Positions 24,429 to 37,182 are shown, numbered from the stretch's first letter. The stretch is DNA of 64,000 nt from Taxillus chinensis (GCA_023512835.1 CM042086.1:1467799-1531798); one strand, 5' to 3'. Made by a program: numbers and translations. The notes: generated from the sequence alone by a model not told the origin.

Positions 24429-27400
24429 TCAGATATCATTATTGGGTACTTCATTCACTGTTGTATTAGAAGACGGTGGCGGTTCACAACCATCAGGTAC
24501 TGCAGGTGGATCAACGGGGGCTTCAGCGGCATTGTCAACTCTGTCCTCGCTCATCACATCAAAGCACCTCTTCTTGGATGAAGAACTGGGAGCCTCCTGA
24601 TCCGTATTTTTCCCCACTCGGTCATTTTTGTTGTCTGAAGGTTGAGGAAATAAAGGAGGTTCACGACCACTCAAACGACAGAAGACACCTTCAACAGTTT
24701 CACTAATATCCCTTCCAAGTCCATTGCCGTCCAGAATCAAACCCCACACCGACTTGGATGCCATTTCAAGCACCGGGGCTCTGTGACAGACAATGATCAA
24801 ATCATATGATTTAATATTGCACATATAATTACATTATCTGGTAATGGAAAGATTAGGAATGAAATTACTCTAACATGCAAATACATAAAAATACTATAGC
24901 ACAAACACAAACAATAACATAAAACCGCATCGAGGAGTAGTACATCAGCGTTTGAGAATGCTAAGCCACTTAGCCACCCAACGACATACCAGATTAACCA
25001 ACACTTAAAAGAGGAAAAGCAGTGTGCAGTGAAAAAAGATCGCAGTTGGGCATGAAAACATGAATAAAAATGAAGGGATCCTCTGATACTTGTTTTGATT
25101 TTTGTATTTTATTTTTTAAAATTTTAAAATTCATAAAATGAAAATTTGTTTTAAAAAGTATGCATTTTTTGAAATGAATCATAAAAAAAAAATTAAAAAT
25201 GATGAATATAGATAATAAATGAGAGAAAAAGTAAAAAAAAATATTTGAATCACCCATCAACCATAAATTTAAATTTAAAAACATAAAACAGTTATAAATA
25301 ATTTTTAAAAACAGTCACGAGATTCATGTGTTTTAAAAATAAAATAAAATTTAATCATATTATAATACAGTAAAACCCGTATTTTAGAATTTAAAAATAT
25401 AATTTTATTTCCAAAACAAGGTACAACTGAGGCCCAAAAAACACTTCAATCAGCAGGTGCATGGACAATACTAGTGCTGTGGTACAGCAGTGCAAAGCTT
25501 CTAGTGTGCGATAACAAAAGTAACATTAACAATGAGAAACTTACTCCAGCTCCTGTCGAAGTGCATCAAAAAGCTCTCTTTTGGTCTGTTTTTCAGCACC
25601 AGGGGTGTTGAGGACCTTACTCTGCTCTACCATTGTTATTGTGGTTTTCTTCAGCTCTTCCTGGGAGACAAGCAGCAAGTTTAATGCAAACATATTTCCC
25701 AAACAACACAGGACATCAAGTGCAAACACATCATGATACATTCTGCTCCCTTTTCCTTTTTTTTTTTTTTTTTGATTGTAATAAATTATAGATGCACTGT
25801 CTAATGATAATAATGCGGAAAAGAATAATGACAGTATCAATGTTATTATCATGTACATGGAATACAAATTGTTTGGTCTGAGCCTGGGTATAATTTTACG
25901 CCGAAAATGCAACTCATATAACTTCAAAACTTTTGATCTCAAAAAAAATTACCTCACATATGCTATACAATCAGTGGTTTTAAAATTATCTCAAACTATG
26001 ATAGAGTATGTGTGTAAAATCCTTAGTGCTAGACAAGGCCATGGATGCAAATCCTTATAATTGTACATTAAATGCATGAATATACTGAAACAAAGAACAA
26101 CTTAGAATCCTTTACTACCAAAGTCACTTTTGTTGTGTTGCCATTTCTCTGATCTCTCCTAGCGGAAGCCAGCAATCCTGCTCATTACTGTTGGATTTTT
26201 TGCCTCCCACTATTTCCGGACATTCAGTTTCCTTTATAACAAAATAAATGAATCATCAAACTGATTCTCTTCTTTTTCTTTTCTTGCTTCTCCAGCTGTG
26301 ACATGCATCTAATGCATATTTTTATTCGGAGATAAATATTCCAAGCCCTATTCAGTATATCAATTTTTAAAGCATACTTTCTAGGTTTTAGTAGATTCAA
26401 AGACAGATTTGAAAAAATTTGAGATTTTTTTTGATAAGTATTAAAAAAAATTGAGATATTTATTAATATACATGGAATAAAGAAAAAAGAGAAATAATAT
26501 GTGCAATCGGCTTGCAGCATCGTCGCAAAACCATGAATGATACGAACAGCCGTGATTTATTGATCTTATCGTCATAGTTATCCACTGGTTACGCAATCCT
26601 AATAATACGTAATACTATTCAAAGGAAAAATAACATTGAATCATAGGAGGGGTTGTTGATTGATAATTATTGCAAAACTAAATAATTGGTTTTGGAGCAT
26701 ATATGAAAACGCTACTCATTTTAGATCCATTAGCATTAATTTATAATTTTTGATAAAATTTTTATTGTTTTTGGAAGATAATCTATTATTAATCTAGTAA
26801 ATACTATGTAACATTAAGTGAGACACTTGATATATTATTATATTTTATGGTGTAGCATTATTATATATGTTAGTAAATAAGTGACATTATGTAAAGATTT
26901 GTCACTTTTTTTCAAGAATGGAAATGACGCTTAGTTTAGTGGGGATATTGGGTAACATTATGTGAGATACTCAAACTTTTTTATTTCAGGAATGGACATG
27001 ATATTATAAAAACTCAACAATTTTAGTCCTTGTGATAGTCTGAAACCTCTAAACAATTCCTCTTTCTTAGATTGCATTTGCCCACCACTGCATAAAATGA
27101 TCTCTCTCCATAGTGGCGTTGTCTAACTGCTCATGGTCAGAAAGCACCTGATATTAGATTTCTCTTCCTATCAAGCTAAAATATTATCCAGATTCCAGCT
27201 TACTCAGCCTAACAAAACCATATACTGTATGAACACGTCACTAAAATTTTATATGCTGCATAATTTACGCATGTCAGCCTATCCCTGCAACCCTTTATTT
27301 TAACATCAAATAGATACAATCATGGTTATTTTTTAAACCTCATTTAACATTGTACGGGCCATAAACTTTGAAAAAAAAATTAGCATTAAATCAGATTGTT

Positions 27401-29512
27401 GAAATCTTTCCTGGAACAGTCTGTGGGTTGCATCCTCAACTGAGACTAACTGCTCGTCAAACTATGTTTAGAAAATTATATTTGTTTGACCCCAGTAAGC
27501 ATGAAAAAGTACGTCAACAGATATCTTGAAGGACCTCAGCTGTTAGTTCTATGATCAAGGTTTTTTTTTGTTTTTTGGTCAATTTTCCTGTTTTGTAATT
27601 CTTCCTTGCCTTCCTCTTTGTTGTGTGTATGGTTACATCTCACTCGCCATTTATATATCATACCATTTTTTTCTGCAAACCTAGATCATTTCTAGTATTT
27701 ATGTCACTTTTTGGTCCATGGTGCTTCAGCTTTGGTCTCATCTTAATTACGTAATAACATTATTAATTACAAAATTCTCTAAAAAAATGGGCCTAGTTTT
27801 ATAAGAGCCTACATGAAACCCGCTAAATCCAAATTAAACCCTTAAAATGGTAATGTATCAACAACACCTGAATGGGGGTTAATAAATAACATTTGCAAAC
27901 GTCTTGGTGAAACAACTTAAGAGTGCATTTCACTTTCAATTATATGCATATCATAGCTCTTCAATTTTATGGTCTTCATTTAATAGATTCGGAAACATCA
28001 CTTATGTGCTGTGGGGTTTAAATGGGGACAAACTATTGCCCAGCTATAAATTTATCCTCTCCTAAAGGTATTACAACAGGAGCAAAACTAAAAGCACAGG
28101 AACAAAGCGTTAGACTGACAACACAATTTTGGAGTCAAGATCATGACTTGAGCTATTATTGTTTTAACACCTTTACACTCACATCCATCACAACTCTTGT
28201 CAGAATGCTTAAACTACCCACGTATTCATCACTATATATAAGTTGCAATAGATATATAAAGTTTATCACTGTATGGGCATCTATGATGAGCAGACAGGCA
28301 CTCAGGCGGCTGCTCATTTAGGAACAGACAAGTTTTCCCAAGCCACTATACTGTATGTATATTTTTTTATAAGACAAATTTTATTAGAAGACCATCCCAC
28401 ACAAGGAGTTTGCAAAAGGTAAAATTATAACAAAAAGGCAACAACCGACTCAAAAGGAACAATCATTGACAACATGTCACATGAAAGAAAAACAAAGACC
28501 ACCCAAAGCATACATCCATTCTCCCAAACAATAAAAAAATACAAGAAAGCTACACAACAGGTCTCTCCCGATCATCAAGCACACATGCATTCCGCTCTTG
28601 CCAAAGACACCACAATAAGTAATAGGGACAGCTCGCAATACCTCAAAATGTCGCCCCGCACCCCCTAGCCAACACGCAAACAACAAGCGAAGAGACAAAA
28701 GCATTACTCACAGGAGGCCAAACAAGCCTAGGACCAAATCCCACATCCCCCCACATCACCCTTCATCGTGCACGTGCCGCACATAGTCCAACATTGAAAA
28801 TCAAAACAAACCGTATATACATAAAAAGTTTGACAATGTGGCCACAGATCGTTGACATACGCTGCCATGTATAGGATGCTCTATTTTGTGGCCAGGCCAA
28901 AGAGGGTGTTTAGGGTGAAGCTATTTTAGTTATTTTTTATTTTAAAATTGTTTATTTGTATACAACTAGGTACATGTTTCTGCTTATAAACAAAAATAAA
29001 CTCCTCCATGCAACCTCTAAGAAGAGGAGGGTGCTACAACATAGCCAACCCTTCCTATACACATTTTACCCAGAAAAGGCATTCAGTCACTCGTTTAGTG
29101 CTAAAACATGTGATTTCCTAGGTTTGGTCACTGGGATCAGATTGGATTTCACATACATGATAAGTCAAGTGTGTCCTTTATCCATACAAACGGAAGAAGA
29201 AGAAAAAGGTCACACAGTCACTGCACCTATACATTTTTTTCAGTTATAACAATGCACTTTTTTTTATTCAACCATAGTATGATGGTTTTGCTAAAGTGGT
29301 ACGGATAATTCACACACAAATAAAATAAAATAAAATAAAATAAATAGTTAAAACGAAATGAGAGGTGTATAACATAGCAGGGGCATCAATTATAGACGTA
29401 CATTGGCTTTGAGTTGATTGATGATCTTTAATCTGATGGCATCAATTGTTCCATCATTCATCAGCATCTCCAGAACACCCTCGGGAGTTATTACGTTACC
29501 AGAAGATTCCAT
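24429..29512 (-). CDS. COMPASS-Shg1 / BOD1-like domain protein
   Basis: A three-exon gene of 192 residues. Exons are 29512-29402, 25660-25545 and 24780-24429 (111+116+352 nt, exactly 193 codons). The joins give QLKAN/EELKKT and RQELE/APVLEMAS, at donors AAT/GTACGT and GA/GTAAGT and acceptors CCCAG/GAA and CACAG/AG. The helical core (about residues 10-110: GTIDAIRLKIINQLK, EKQTKRELFDALRQELE, SVWGLILDGNG, ISETVEGVFCRLSG) has the layout of the Shg1/BOD1 family, whose members are linked in yeast to the Set1 histone-methyltransferase complex and in animals to chromosome bi-orientation. The C-terminus is a low-complexity acidic/proline tail with a basic SSSKKR patch. A nuclear role is inferred from the family. 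Intron 1 is 3.7 kb and holds a LINE fragment. Confidence 0.82.
25759..25775. repeat. Poly-T tract in intron 1
   Basis: A run of T inside intron 1 of the Shg1-like gene (coding strand is minus, so it reads as poly-A there). Confidence 0.6.
28360..28760 (-). mobile_element. LINE (L1-like) 3' fragment
   Basis: On the minus strand one frame reads LWQERNACVLDDRER (about 28570-28620), the motif found near the end of plant LINE reverse-transcriptase ORFs. It is followed by about 200 bp of 3' UTR-like sequence, TCTTCTAATAAAATTTGTC, and an A-rich tail (ATAAAAAAATA) near 28360. The rest of the LINE is absent, as expected of a 5'-truncated insertion. It sits in intron 1 of the Shg1-like gene, in the same orientation as the gene. 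Confidence 0.62.
29317..29345. repeat. (AATAA)n microsatellite
   Basis: ATAAAATAAAATAAAATAAA repeated units, in intron 1 just inside the first exon of the Shg1-like gene. Confidence 0.75.
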
Positions 29513-30126
29513 TATGCTTTAGCGTTTAGAGTGAAAGTGCTTTTGGTGCTAGCAGAATATCGAATAATCTTAGGAGGTTTGCAGCAGCCGGCCTAGGTAA
29601 GGCAGAGAGCATGGCATTTTATCGGGAAAAGGGTTGGGCATTGGTCTTAGTTATATAACATATATTAGCTGATTGGATCCACGGTTAAGGTTGAATATGT
29701 TATGTCTATAATGGAATTCAAAATGTGTTGTACCGAGCCTAAGGTTTGGAGGGAAGGTGTTCACAATTTTTATGACATATATCAATCACATGGGTACATG
29801 GGTAGTAGGAGAAAATGGAATTAGAGAGTTTCTTGAAGAATGTTGTTATGTTGCTGGTTGGCTCTCCTTGCCTAGAGCTGGAGTAGGCTTCTCAACTACG
29901 GCATCAACAGCTTCATCACTGCATTTGAACATACCAATGCTTAGTATGGATGCATTATTTACGCATCTTTCTTTTTCTTCTTTTTGATAAAAATTACTGA
30001 ATAGAAAGATGTTGGATTGAAAATTGGCTTGATAGAAGTGAACCGTCATAGATACAAACTATGATATCTTGGCACTTCATAGAAAGAATATCAATCCAGG
30101 ACCAGATGTAGACACTTACGTGAGCA

Positions 30127-30350
30127 GATAACATAGCAATGACCGCTTGTGTATGGTGCTTGCAAGAGGGCAGGATCGGCGATGGGTACGGCGCGACAGC
30201 TGGGATCTGGGGCGAGAGAACCGGGTAGGTGTCGTGCGACGGCGACGCCGGGAGGGACGGATTGCAGAGAGCACGACCTAGGGCTCGGAAACGGGTGAAC
30301 AGCAAAAAGAAAAACAGGCGATCTGTCCTAATTCCTAAACATACGGCCAT
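30127..30350 (-). other. Possible upstream exon (unassigned)
   Basis: A GC-richer stretch on the minus strand opens with ATG (MAVCLGIRTDRLFFFLL...), runs open for about 77 codons and meets a good donor (CTCAC/GTAAGTG) near 30118-30123. I do not recognise the peptide, and I found no convincing downstream exon. Its position about 0.6 kb upstream of the Shg1-like start makes a 5' untranslated exon of that gene one option; a separate short gene or chance is equally possible. Confidence 0.25.
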
Positions 30351-31527
30351 TGTTTATTTTTTCAACCATTTATAAATTAAAATAATTTATTATAATGTAA
30401 TTATTTATTTGTTTTATTTAAAAGAAAAAATAAATATAATAAAAAAATATAATAGTTTGATAAACATAAAATAATTAATATTAAATTAAATTTAAATATG
30501 TACTATATTTTAGGTGATCTTTTGGAATAGTCATTATTAAATTTTTAGATGACAAAGTAAATTTTATAAAAAAAAATATTTTTATAATATTTTGTATAAC
30601 AGATTAACCACTATTTGATGATGATAATGTTTAAATGATAATGTACTTATCGATAAGAGCGTTTTAATTATACTTGAGCTTGAATTAAAGTTCAAACTTC
30701 CAAGATGTTAATTATTAATTTTTTAAATTTTTTAATTAAATAATACACATAAATATAAAATGGGTTAGGCGTGTAAGAGAGGGAGTTGATCATTCTGAAT
30801 TTAGGACCGTGCGTGAGATTTGGGAATAAATCCTATAATTGAGAAAAATGTGACATCAAGTCTAATTGGTTAGATTAATGGTTGTATGATGTTTATACTT
30901 TCTATAATATTTGTGATGATTAAATGTCAAATAACGAATTAAAATGATTATAATTAAGAACTTTAGGGGTTGGGCATGTTCATGGCGAAGGAGACCTAGG
31001 ATTTGATATATTTTGATTTAAGATAAGCTATAATTAGAAATAAAAAAATTTACTTCACATGACCCACATGATATTGTATGTTAACGAATTTTTGTCGTTG
31101 AAACCCTTGAATAAGACAATTTGGAATGTGGAGCTAATGGCTAAAATATGTGAAAGTGCATATTTGAGGAAGCACATCGTGCAACTGTGGCCATTATGTG
31201 ACGTGATGTGTGAGAGTTGGAGCGATTGTAGCTGGCTTATTCTTTTAGTCTCATTTTTATTATTTCGATCCATTTTAGCTTTTTAGCTTCTGTGTAAGAT
31301 GCCTAATACTTGCATGATGATGTTTTTAACTTTTTTTAGGATTGTACTATGATGTTATGATGATTATTTGTCTTAAAATGATGATGTGTGATGTGATATG
31401 TCATGTTTTTCGTTGGTAAGTCACGATTGTGTGTGTGGGCACAGTTGAAGCCATATTTGACCTATGGTGGAACGAGAACCTCATTGGGGACTCAATGCTA
31501 TGTAATTGTGCTTACATGATTTTGTAG
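30351..31527. other. AT-rich intergenic DNA, no gene seen
   Basis: Overlapping frames of 72-75 codons on both strands near 31055-31290 mirror each other and have no family features. Nothing else is supported. Confidence 0.4.
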
Positions 31528-31743
31528 TTATGACCAATGTTGTTGCTGGGATTTGTATACTTCATTTAATGTACACGTATCGAGCAATATTATTTGCTCC
31601 TCTCCTTCTAACTGGGTAATTTCCAATTTATCTGCTTCCAATCTTAGTCTCTTGTCATCTTCTTTACGTATACTTTCCTCCATTACTTGTTCATAATCCA
31701 TATTCTCAACCTTGAGTCGGAAGAATTCTTTTCTCCCAAACAC
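31528..31743 (-). pseudogene. Fragment of a PIF/Harbinger ORF1-type (NAM-associated) protein
   Basis: A 71-codon frame has a charged helical segment (EESIRKEDDKRLRLEADK, then LEITQLEGEEQIILLDT) like the C-terminal part of plant NAM-associated proteins encoded by Harbinger ORF1s, where KxRLE...IM-D-T motifs are usual. It is not part of the intact element at 33698-37179, whose own ORF1 is complete. It is probably the remnant of a second, decayed insertion. No terminal repeats were found. Confidence 0.42.
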
Positions 31744-33694
31744 GTGACTCCTCTAAAAAGAGTATACTTACATTTGTTGAGCTCTATTAACTCATTTGAT
31801 GCCTTGCCTTGAGCTTTAAATCTTCATTTCTCAACTTTTCTCCGAATTGGCCTATCAAATTCGATGACATCGTTACTTTTCAAATTCTCTCCATATGTAA
31901 AATCCACTACAATTATTGTTGAATTAGTTTCATGTGTTGACATACACGAGTATATATGGGATATTGTCGACTTTCGCTTCATCTTATCCTTTGTCATGCG
32001 TTGATTCTAATTTGGTTGATCCTTTAGTAGTTTCTAACAATGCTTGAACTAAAAAGTTGTATTCTTAAGCAATTGATACATGACATTTGTTTTGTCAAAC
32101 TTTCAAATTAAGAATAAAATCAAAAAATTAAATACCAAATAAAGATAAAGGAAACATAATGAAATAAAATACTTAAAGTAAATGTTGTTAATAATAAATA
32201 AGTTGGTTTTTATATATTATCTTGCTCTGTCATGCCACCTTGATTTAACCCTTCAACTTATGCAATTTTAGTGCAAAATTTGTTGGTCGTATTTTAAATG
32301 ACAAACCAAAAATGTATTAAGGACCCAACACTCCACTTCTTTGTTGTTTCTTTATAGCCATTGAAGTAACGACTAACTTTTTCTCATAACTGTGCGTGTT
32401 TTTGGTATATTTCCCGAATGGTATCAATGTTAGTATTCAAACATACAGAGAAAAGTAGCTTCTTTTCTTTGGAGGTAACGTTTGCACCCCCTGGTTAATT
32501 TTCTTTAAGAGGGAGGCTATACTTGAGATAATGTTAGAGAGATATCCAAAGTCACAGGATGTTCTTTCCCTTAACGAGCATTAATGTCAACTTCTGGCCC
32601 CCAAGTAAGAGGTTGCTAAAGAACATTTCTCCATGCTCTTGTGAATCCATTTTTATAATTTTGGGTAAGGATTATCCTACTATTTTGATGAGACTCACTA
32701 AAAACCAAGAGAAACGATGAATTGAAAAACAAAACAAAAGCAAATAATATGAAAAGAATATAAAATAAAGACTACTTATATAAATTTAAACAATGGCTAT
32801 TGGATATGTTAACGTTTGATCAAATCAAACCTATGAAAGATAATAATAGACATAAAGAGCCCCCTTAACTAACCTATTCCACAAAATCCAAACTAATAAC
32901 TCAGTAATGAGATATGACACTAAATGAAAAAAAAAAGAGCAAACACAAATAAAAAACCTTTAAAGCTAATGGAATGTAAGTCAAGCATGTTTCAGAGATG
33001 TATAAATATAACTTGGGAATTGAAAAATCCATAAAAAATGATAACCATGACAGGTATATGTATAATAGTTGTGCATATGAGTCATACATTCATGCATTTT
33101 CATACCCTAAGGTACCACTGAGAAATATAAGGTTGTAAAAACTTGATTGGCAAAGTGACTCGAGCTATTAATTTTTGTAAATAATAATTGAAAATGAAGA
33201 CGATTTGTAATGGGAAAGAGGCTTGTAACAACTTTGGGGTTGTGACGAGAAGAAAGAGAGGAATGTGAGACCAATAACAACTTTGGGGTTGTGACAGGTT
33301 GGAGATGCACAGTACATCCCTAAATATGGGAAACAACTGTACATATCATAAATAAAATCCCTACTGTAGGAACTGGATGTAAGTATGCTTTAGAATTTTT
33401 CTTAAATTTATTCAAATGATTTTGAAAAAAGGATGGTTTAGAGAAGCCAATCTGAGTGTTCTTAATAAAAGAAATATAAAAAGTTAAAATAAAATGAAAT
33501 AAATATTATTTTAATAAAAATAAAAATAAAATAAAAAGTTATATTAGAATTGAAGTTATAAAAGGACTCTCTCTACATATAAAAAGTGTATATATCAAAA
33601 TAAAAAAGATAGTATTAAAAAATAGAAATGCTCCGATATGAGTGTTTGAACACCGTGTTCATAAGATATTACTCTAATTTGAAATCTACATGTG
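31744..33694. other. Intergenic DNA, no gene recognised
   Basis: A less AT-rich part at about 32300-32660 might continue the Harbinger ORF1 remnant on the minus strand, but frames are broken and I could not align it. A short direct repeat AACAACTTTGGGGTTGTGAC occurs at about 33226 and 33278. Confidence 0.35.
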
Positions 33695-33839
33695 TAAGAC
33701 TATCTCCAATCAGTGCGCTAAAACACTAAATATAACGTTAAAGTAAGAATTTTTTGCTCCAACAAAGCGCTATCGCTATGCCTTATTTTGCTAAAGTTTA
33801 ACGCAATATACATTACCGCGTCATATTTGATGTAGTACT

Positions 33840-34075
33840 GTTGTTGCGCTATTGTCGTCCGCAACCACTGCTGTCGCGCTATCGTCGTTCACAGTTACTG
33901 CTGCCGCCCTCCAGTTCGACATCCTTGACATGCTCACCTCAATCTACATGTCCGTCATCCCCCGCACCGTCAAGATGAACTACTCCACTCTTCCACTGTT
34001 GTTGATGCCCCGCAACCTGGTTTCCTCCCTATTACAGACCTCCATGCTCTCGACTACAACATCAACCAAAATACA
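33840..34075 (+). other. GC-richer coding-like stretch in the Harbinger left arm
   Basis: Two plus-strand frames read like ordinary protein: LQFDILDMLTSIYMSVIPR, then after a frame change VDAPQPGFLPITDLHALDYN. The composition differs from the AT-rich transposon around it. I do not recognise the source. It could be a captured host-gene fragment or chance. Confidence 0.35.
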
Positions 34076-35148
34076 ATAAGTTGTGAAATAAAATGAAAAA
34101 CACAACATAAACTTGAAAAAATAAATACCTTGATAAATCATTTCCAAATCCTCCCAGCAAATTAAAGTACTGACCAAAATCATTTGAGTTACTTTGAGAT
34201 CCTTGTCCGTGACTTCCAGCCCCCGGTTCTTGTTGTTGACATCTTTTCTGCATAATTCTTAATTGTTCTCTTCGAGTGAACTCGCGTATGTTCAAATCAG
34301 CTATAGAATTTAAATCCATGTATAAAATTTTATTCTCTTCCTTAAATTCAGACGTCGCTACTTTTCTCAACTGCAATTGATAATTTTGTTGGTAATTTTG
34401 TTCCCTATCTGAGTTACCTTTTTTTATAATTTCAACAAGTTCTTTGTGTTCATCTTTGAAAGTATTAATAACTGTTGAAATTTGTTCATCATTTTTTCTT
34501 TTTAATTTTGCTTTCTTCACTCCAACAGGTCGTTGAGCTGGACTTCCATCAATTTCCTCATCATTTACATGAAGAAAAGAATCAGACAAACCAGGAGTTG
34601 CTGGCGTGGGAGACTCTGAAGTGGGTGACTCTGACAAACAAGGTTTGTAAACGTTTGCAAATTTCTCAATATCTATGAGAATGGGCCACACATGATCAAA
34701 TTTGAATCCTTTTTGACATTTCGCATCTTGTGTGAACAACTTTTTTGCTCGATTCAACTGTATCAAATATATTTCATATGAATATAAACTTGAAAATGTA
34801 ATGCTAGACATATAAGCTAGTAAACAAAATATAACAATAAATACTTACAATATCTTGCTCTGATGCACCACTGGGATTCAAATTTTCAATTTGTCGTATG
34901 AATCCCCTTAATTTGGCAACTGCAGTAAGGATAACTTGCATTCGACATTGCAATGATCTTTTGGGTCTAGGTTGAATGATTGTAAACTCTGATTGTGAGT
35001 TATTATAATCATGTTCAACTCTAGACCAAAATTGATCTCTTGATTGATTAATTCCTATAATTGGATTTTGGGAAATATCAAGGTAAACGTGACATAGGTG
35101 TAAATTTTCTTTATTTGTGTATGACGCACTTCGATGTTGTGAAGCCAT
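34062..35148 (-). CDS. Harbinger ORF1: Myb/SANT-like, NAM-associated protein
   Basis: This accessory protein works with the transposase, generally as its DNA-binding and nuclear-import partner. Exons are 35148-34849 and 34757-34062, with donor ATT/GTAAGT and acceptor ATACAG/TTG, phase 0. The N-terminal part resembles the trihelix-like domain of this family (SRDQFWSRVEHDYNNSQSEF, then RPKRSLQCRMQVILTAVAKL). The second exon starts LNRAKKLFTQDAKCQKGFKF, then HVWPILIDIEKF, followed by a lysine-rich KKAKLKRK patch and a coiled region. The 3' end near 34062-34110 may read into an intron or decay, so the last residues are uncertain. About 331 residues as drawn. Confidence 0.78.
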
Positions 35149-35481
35149 TTTCTATTACAAATGGTTGAAGGGAAATGATTAAAGTTATAGAAGAGAAATG
35201 GTTGAAGAGTTGTATTTATTTATATAGAAAAAAGAAGATAAGATCAAATTCTGGAAATTTAATCCAAGGGCTGAGCTGGTGATAATATCTATTAAATGGA
35301 TGAATTAATGGTAATAATTAATACCACTTCAATGCTGATTCGGTCTTCAGATTTCTTATCCTCAATTTTTTTTTGAAAAAAGTGAAGATAAGATAAGATG
35401 TTTTAAATAATTGTAATGGTTGAAATAAATAACTTGAAAACCATCACTCTTCCAACTCGTATAACCTTTTCTCTCATAAAA

Positions 35482-36838
35482 ATGAATTTCAATGTTGGAG
35501 GTCCATCTCATTTACAATATTCTATTTCATCTTCAAGTTCTGACTCTGATGATGAATTACAACTTTTTGACGAAGTTGTATGTGATCCACAAGCTGCTGT
35601 GATTTTGCACGTACATGAGAAAAAGAATCGCTTTCTCACTTACCTTCTTGGTCAACAAAACAACAAAGCGATCCACGGAGGCTCAATTCTTAGTCATATA
35701 ATTATTAAGCGTGATCGGTATAATGCTGACCGTAATCTTTTCAATAACTATTTCGCTAAGAATCCGCGATATCCTGATTTAATGTTTCGCCGACGATTTC
35801 GAATGAGCCGAAGTTTATTCTTTCGTATTGCTAATGCTGTTACAGGGCATGATAATTACTTTATGCAACGAAGGGATGGGCTTGGTAGACTTGGATTGTC
35901 TAGTTTGCAAAAAATTACAGCTGTGTTTCGAATGTTAGCATATGGGATAGCAGCAGATGGTACTGATGAGTACATTAAAATCGGAGAATCAATGGCAATA
36001 CAAAGTCCGAAGAAATTTTGTCGGGCTGTTGTGGAGGTGTTCTCAGAGCAGTATCTAAGATCACCCAACGCAAATGATGTAGCCAGGTTACTACATATTG
36101 GTAAAACTCGTGGTTTTTCAGGAATGTTGGGTAGTTTAGATTGTATGCATTGGAAGTGGAAAAATTGTCCAACGGCTTGGGCAGGTCAATATGCAGGTCG
36201 CAGTGGATCCCCAACGATTATTCTTGAGGCAGTAGCTGATTATGATCTTTGGATATGGCATGCTTACTTTGGATTGCCAGGATCCAATAATGGCATTAAT
36301 GTATTGGAGTCATCACATTTGTTTGTCAATCTTACAAGTGGCATTGCTCCTGCTGCTCATTATATCATTCAAGGAACAGAATATAATACAGGTTATTATT
36401 TAGCCGATGGAATATACCCCAAATGGTCTACTCTCGTGCAAAGTATTCATGATCCTCGTGGTCCAAAAAAAATTATTTGCAATGAAGCAGGAAGGATATA
36501 GAAAAGATGTAGAACGAGCATTTGGAGTACTCCAATCAAGATTTGCAATTGTGGCAGGACCAGCACATTTCTGGAATAAGAATGTATTACATGATATAAT
36601 GACTGCTTGCATTATTATGCATAACATGATAATTGAGGATGATCGTGATATTGATGCAGCCATTGAAGATTGGAGGGAAGCGCCAACTCCAGAAGTCGAT
36701 ATTGTGGTAGATGAAAATACTCAATTTCAAGAATTTCTTGCTCGTCACAGGAAACTCAAAGATAAAGAGGCTCACAGTGCACTTCGAAATGCATTGATTG
36801 ATCATTTGCGGGAGGAATATACTAATTCTATCAATTAA
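35482..36838 (+). pseudogene. PIF/Harbinger transposase (DDE), single-base frameshift
   Basis: This is a transposase of the ALP1-like/DDE_Tnp4 family. The start is taken at the ATG at 35482 (MNFNVGGPSH); an upstream in-frame ATG exists at 35416. Visible features are the FRRRFRMSRSLFFRI block, first catalytic Asp in GSLDCMHWKWKNCP, second Asp in YYLADGIYPKW, and Glu in DVERAFGVLQSRF, with the last two 35 residues apart. Between them an A run at about 36465-36472 holds one extra A, shifting the frame; without it the reading joins KK to LFAMKQEG. SNNGINVL has Gly where Asp is usual. The frame closes at 36838. One indel and otherwise open frames suggest a recent loss of function, or a sequencing homopolymer error. 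Confidence 0.85.
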
Positions 36839-37182
36839 ATGTTGTATTTGTATTTGTTATAATATTCATTTTGTGTTATTATAATATTTTAATTTATTTA
36901 ATAAAAATATTATTTTAGTTGATGGGTGTATTTTTTAATAAAATTATTTATTATTGTATTTTTAATTAATGAATGAAATAAGTAAACATATAATTTGTAA
37001 AATATAAGAATTTAGTGAAAATAATTAATCAAGAAAAATAATAGGAATATTCTTTAGAATATACTCTATAGAGTATGATTAAGTGTAATGGGTTAGAGAT
37101 GAAAAAAGAAATAGTATAAAAATTGCTCTATTTTAGTGTAAAAGTTGTACTAAAATAAAGTCATGGGTTGGAGATGGCCTAA

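Larger units (their letters stand above)
33698..37179 (+). mobile_element. PIF/Harbinger DNA transposon with two divergent ORFs
   Basis: The element is 3482 bp. Its ends GACTATCTCCAATC and GGCCATCTCCAACC (reverse complement) form imperfect inverted repeats, and the 3-bp duplication TAA flanks it (33695-33697 and 37180-37182), as expected for PIF/Harbinger. Inside, a Myb/NAM-like ORF1 runs leftward and a transposase runs rightward, the usual divergent pair. The transposase has one frameshift, so the copy is probably not autonomous. The left 350 bp include an unusual GC-richer stretch (33840-34075). Confidence 0.9.
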
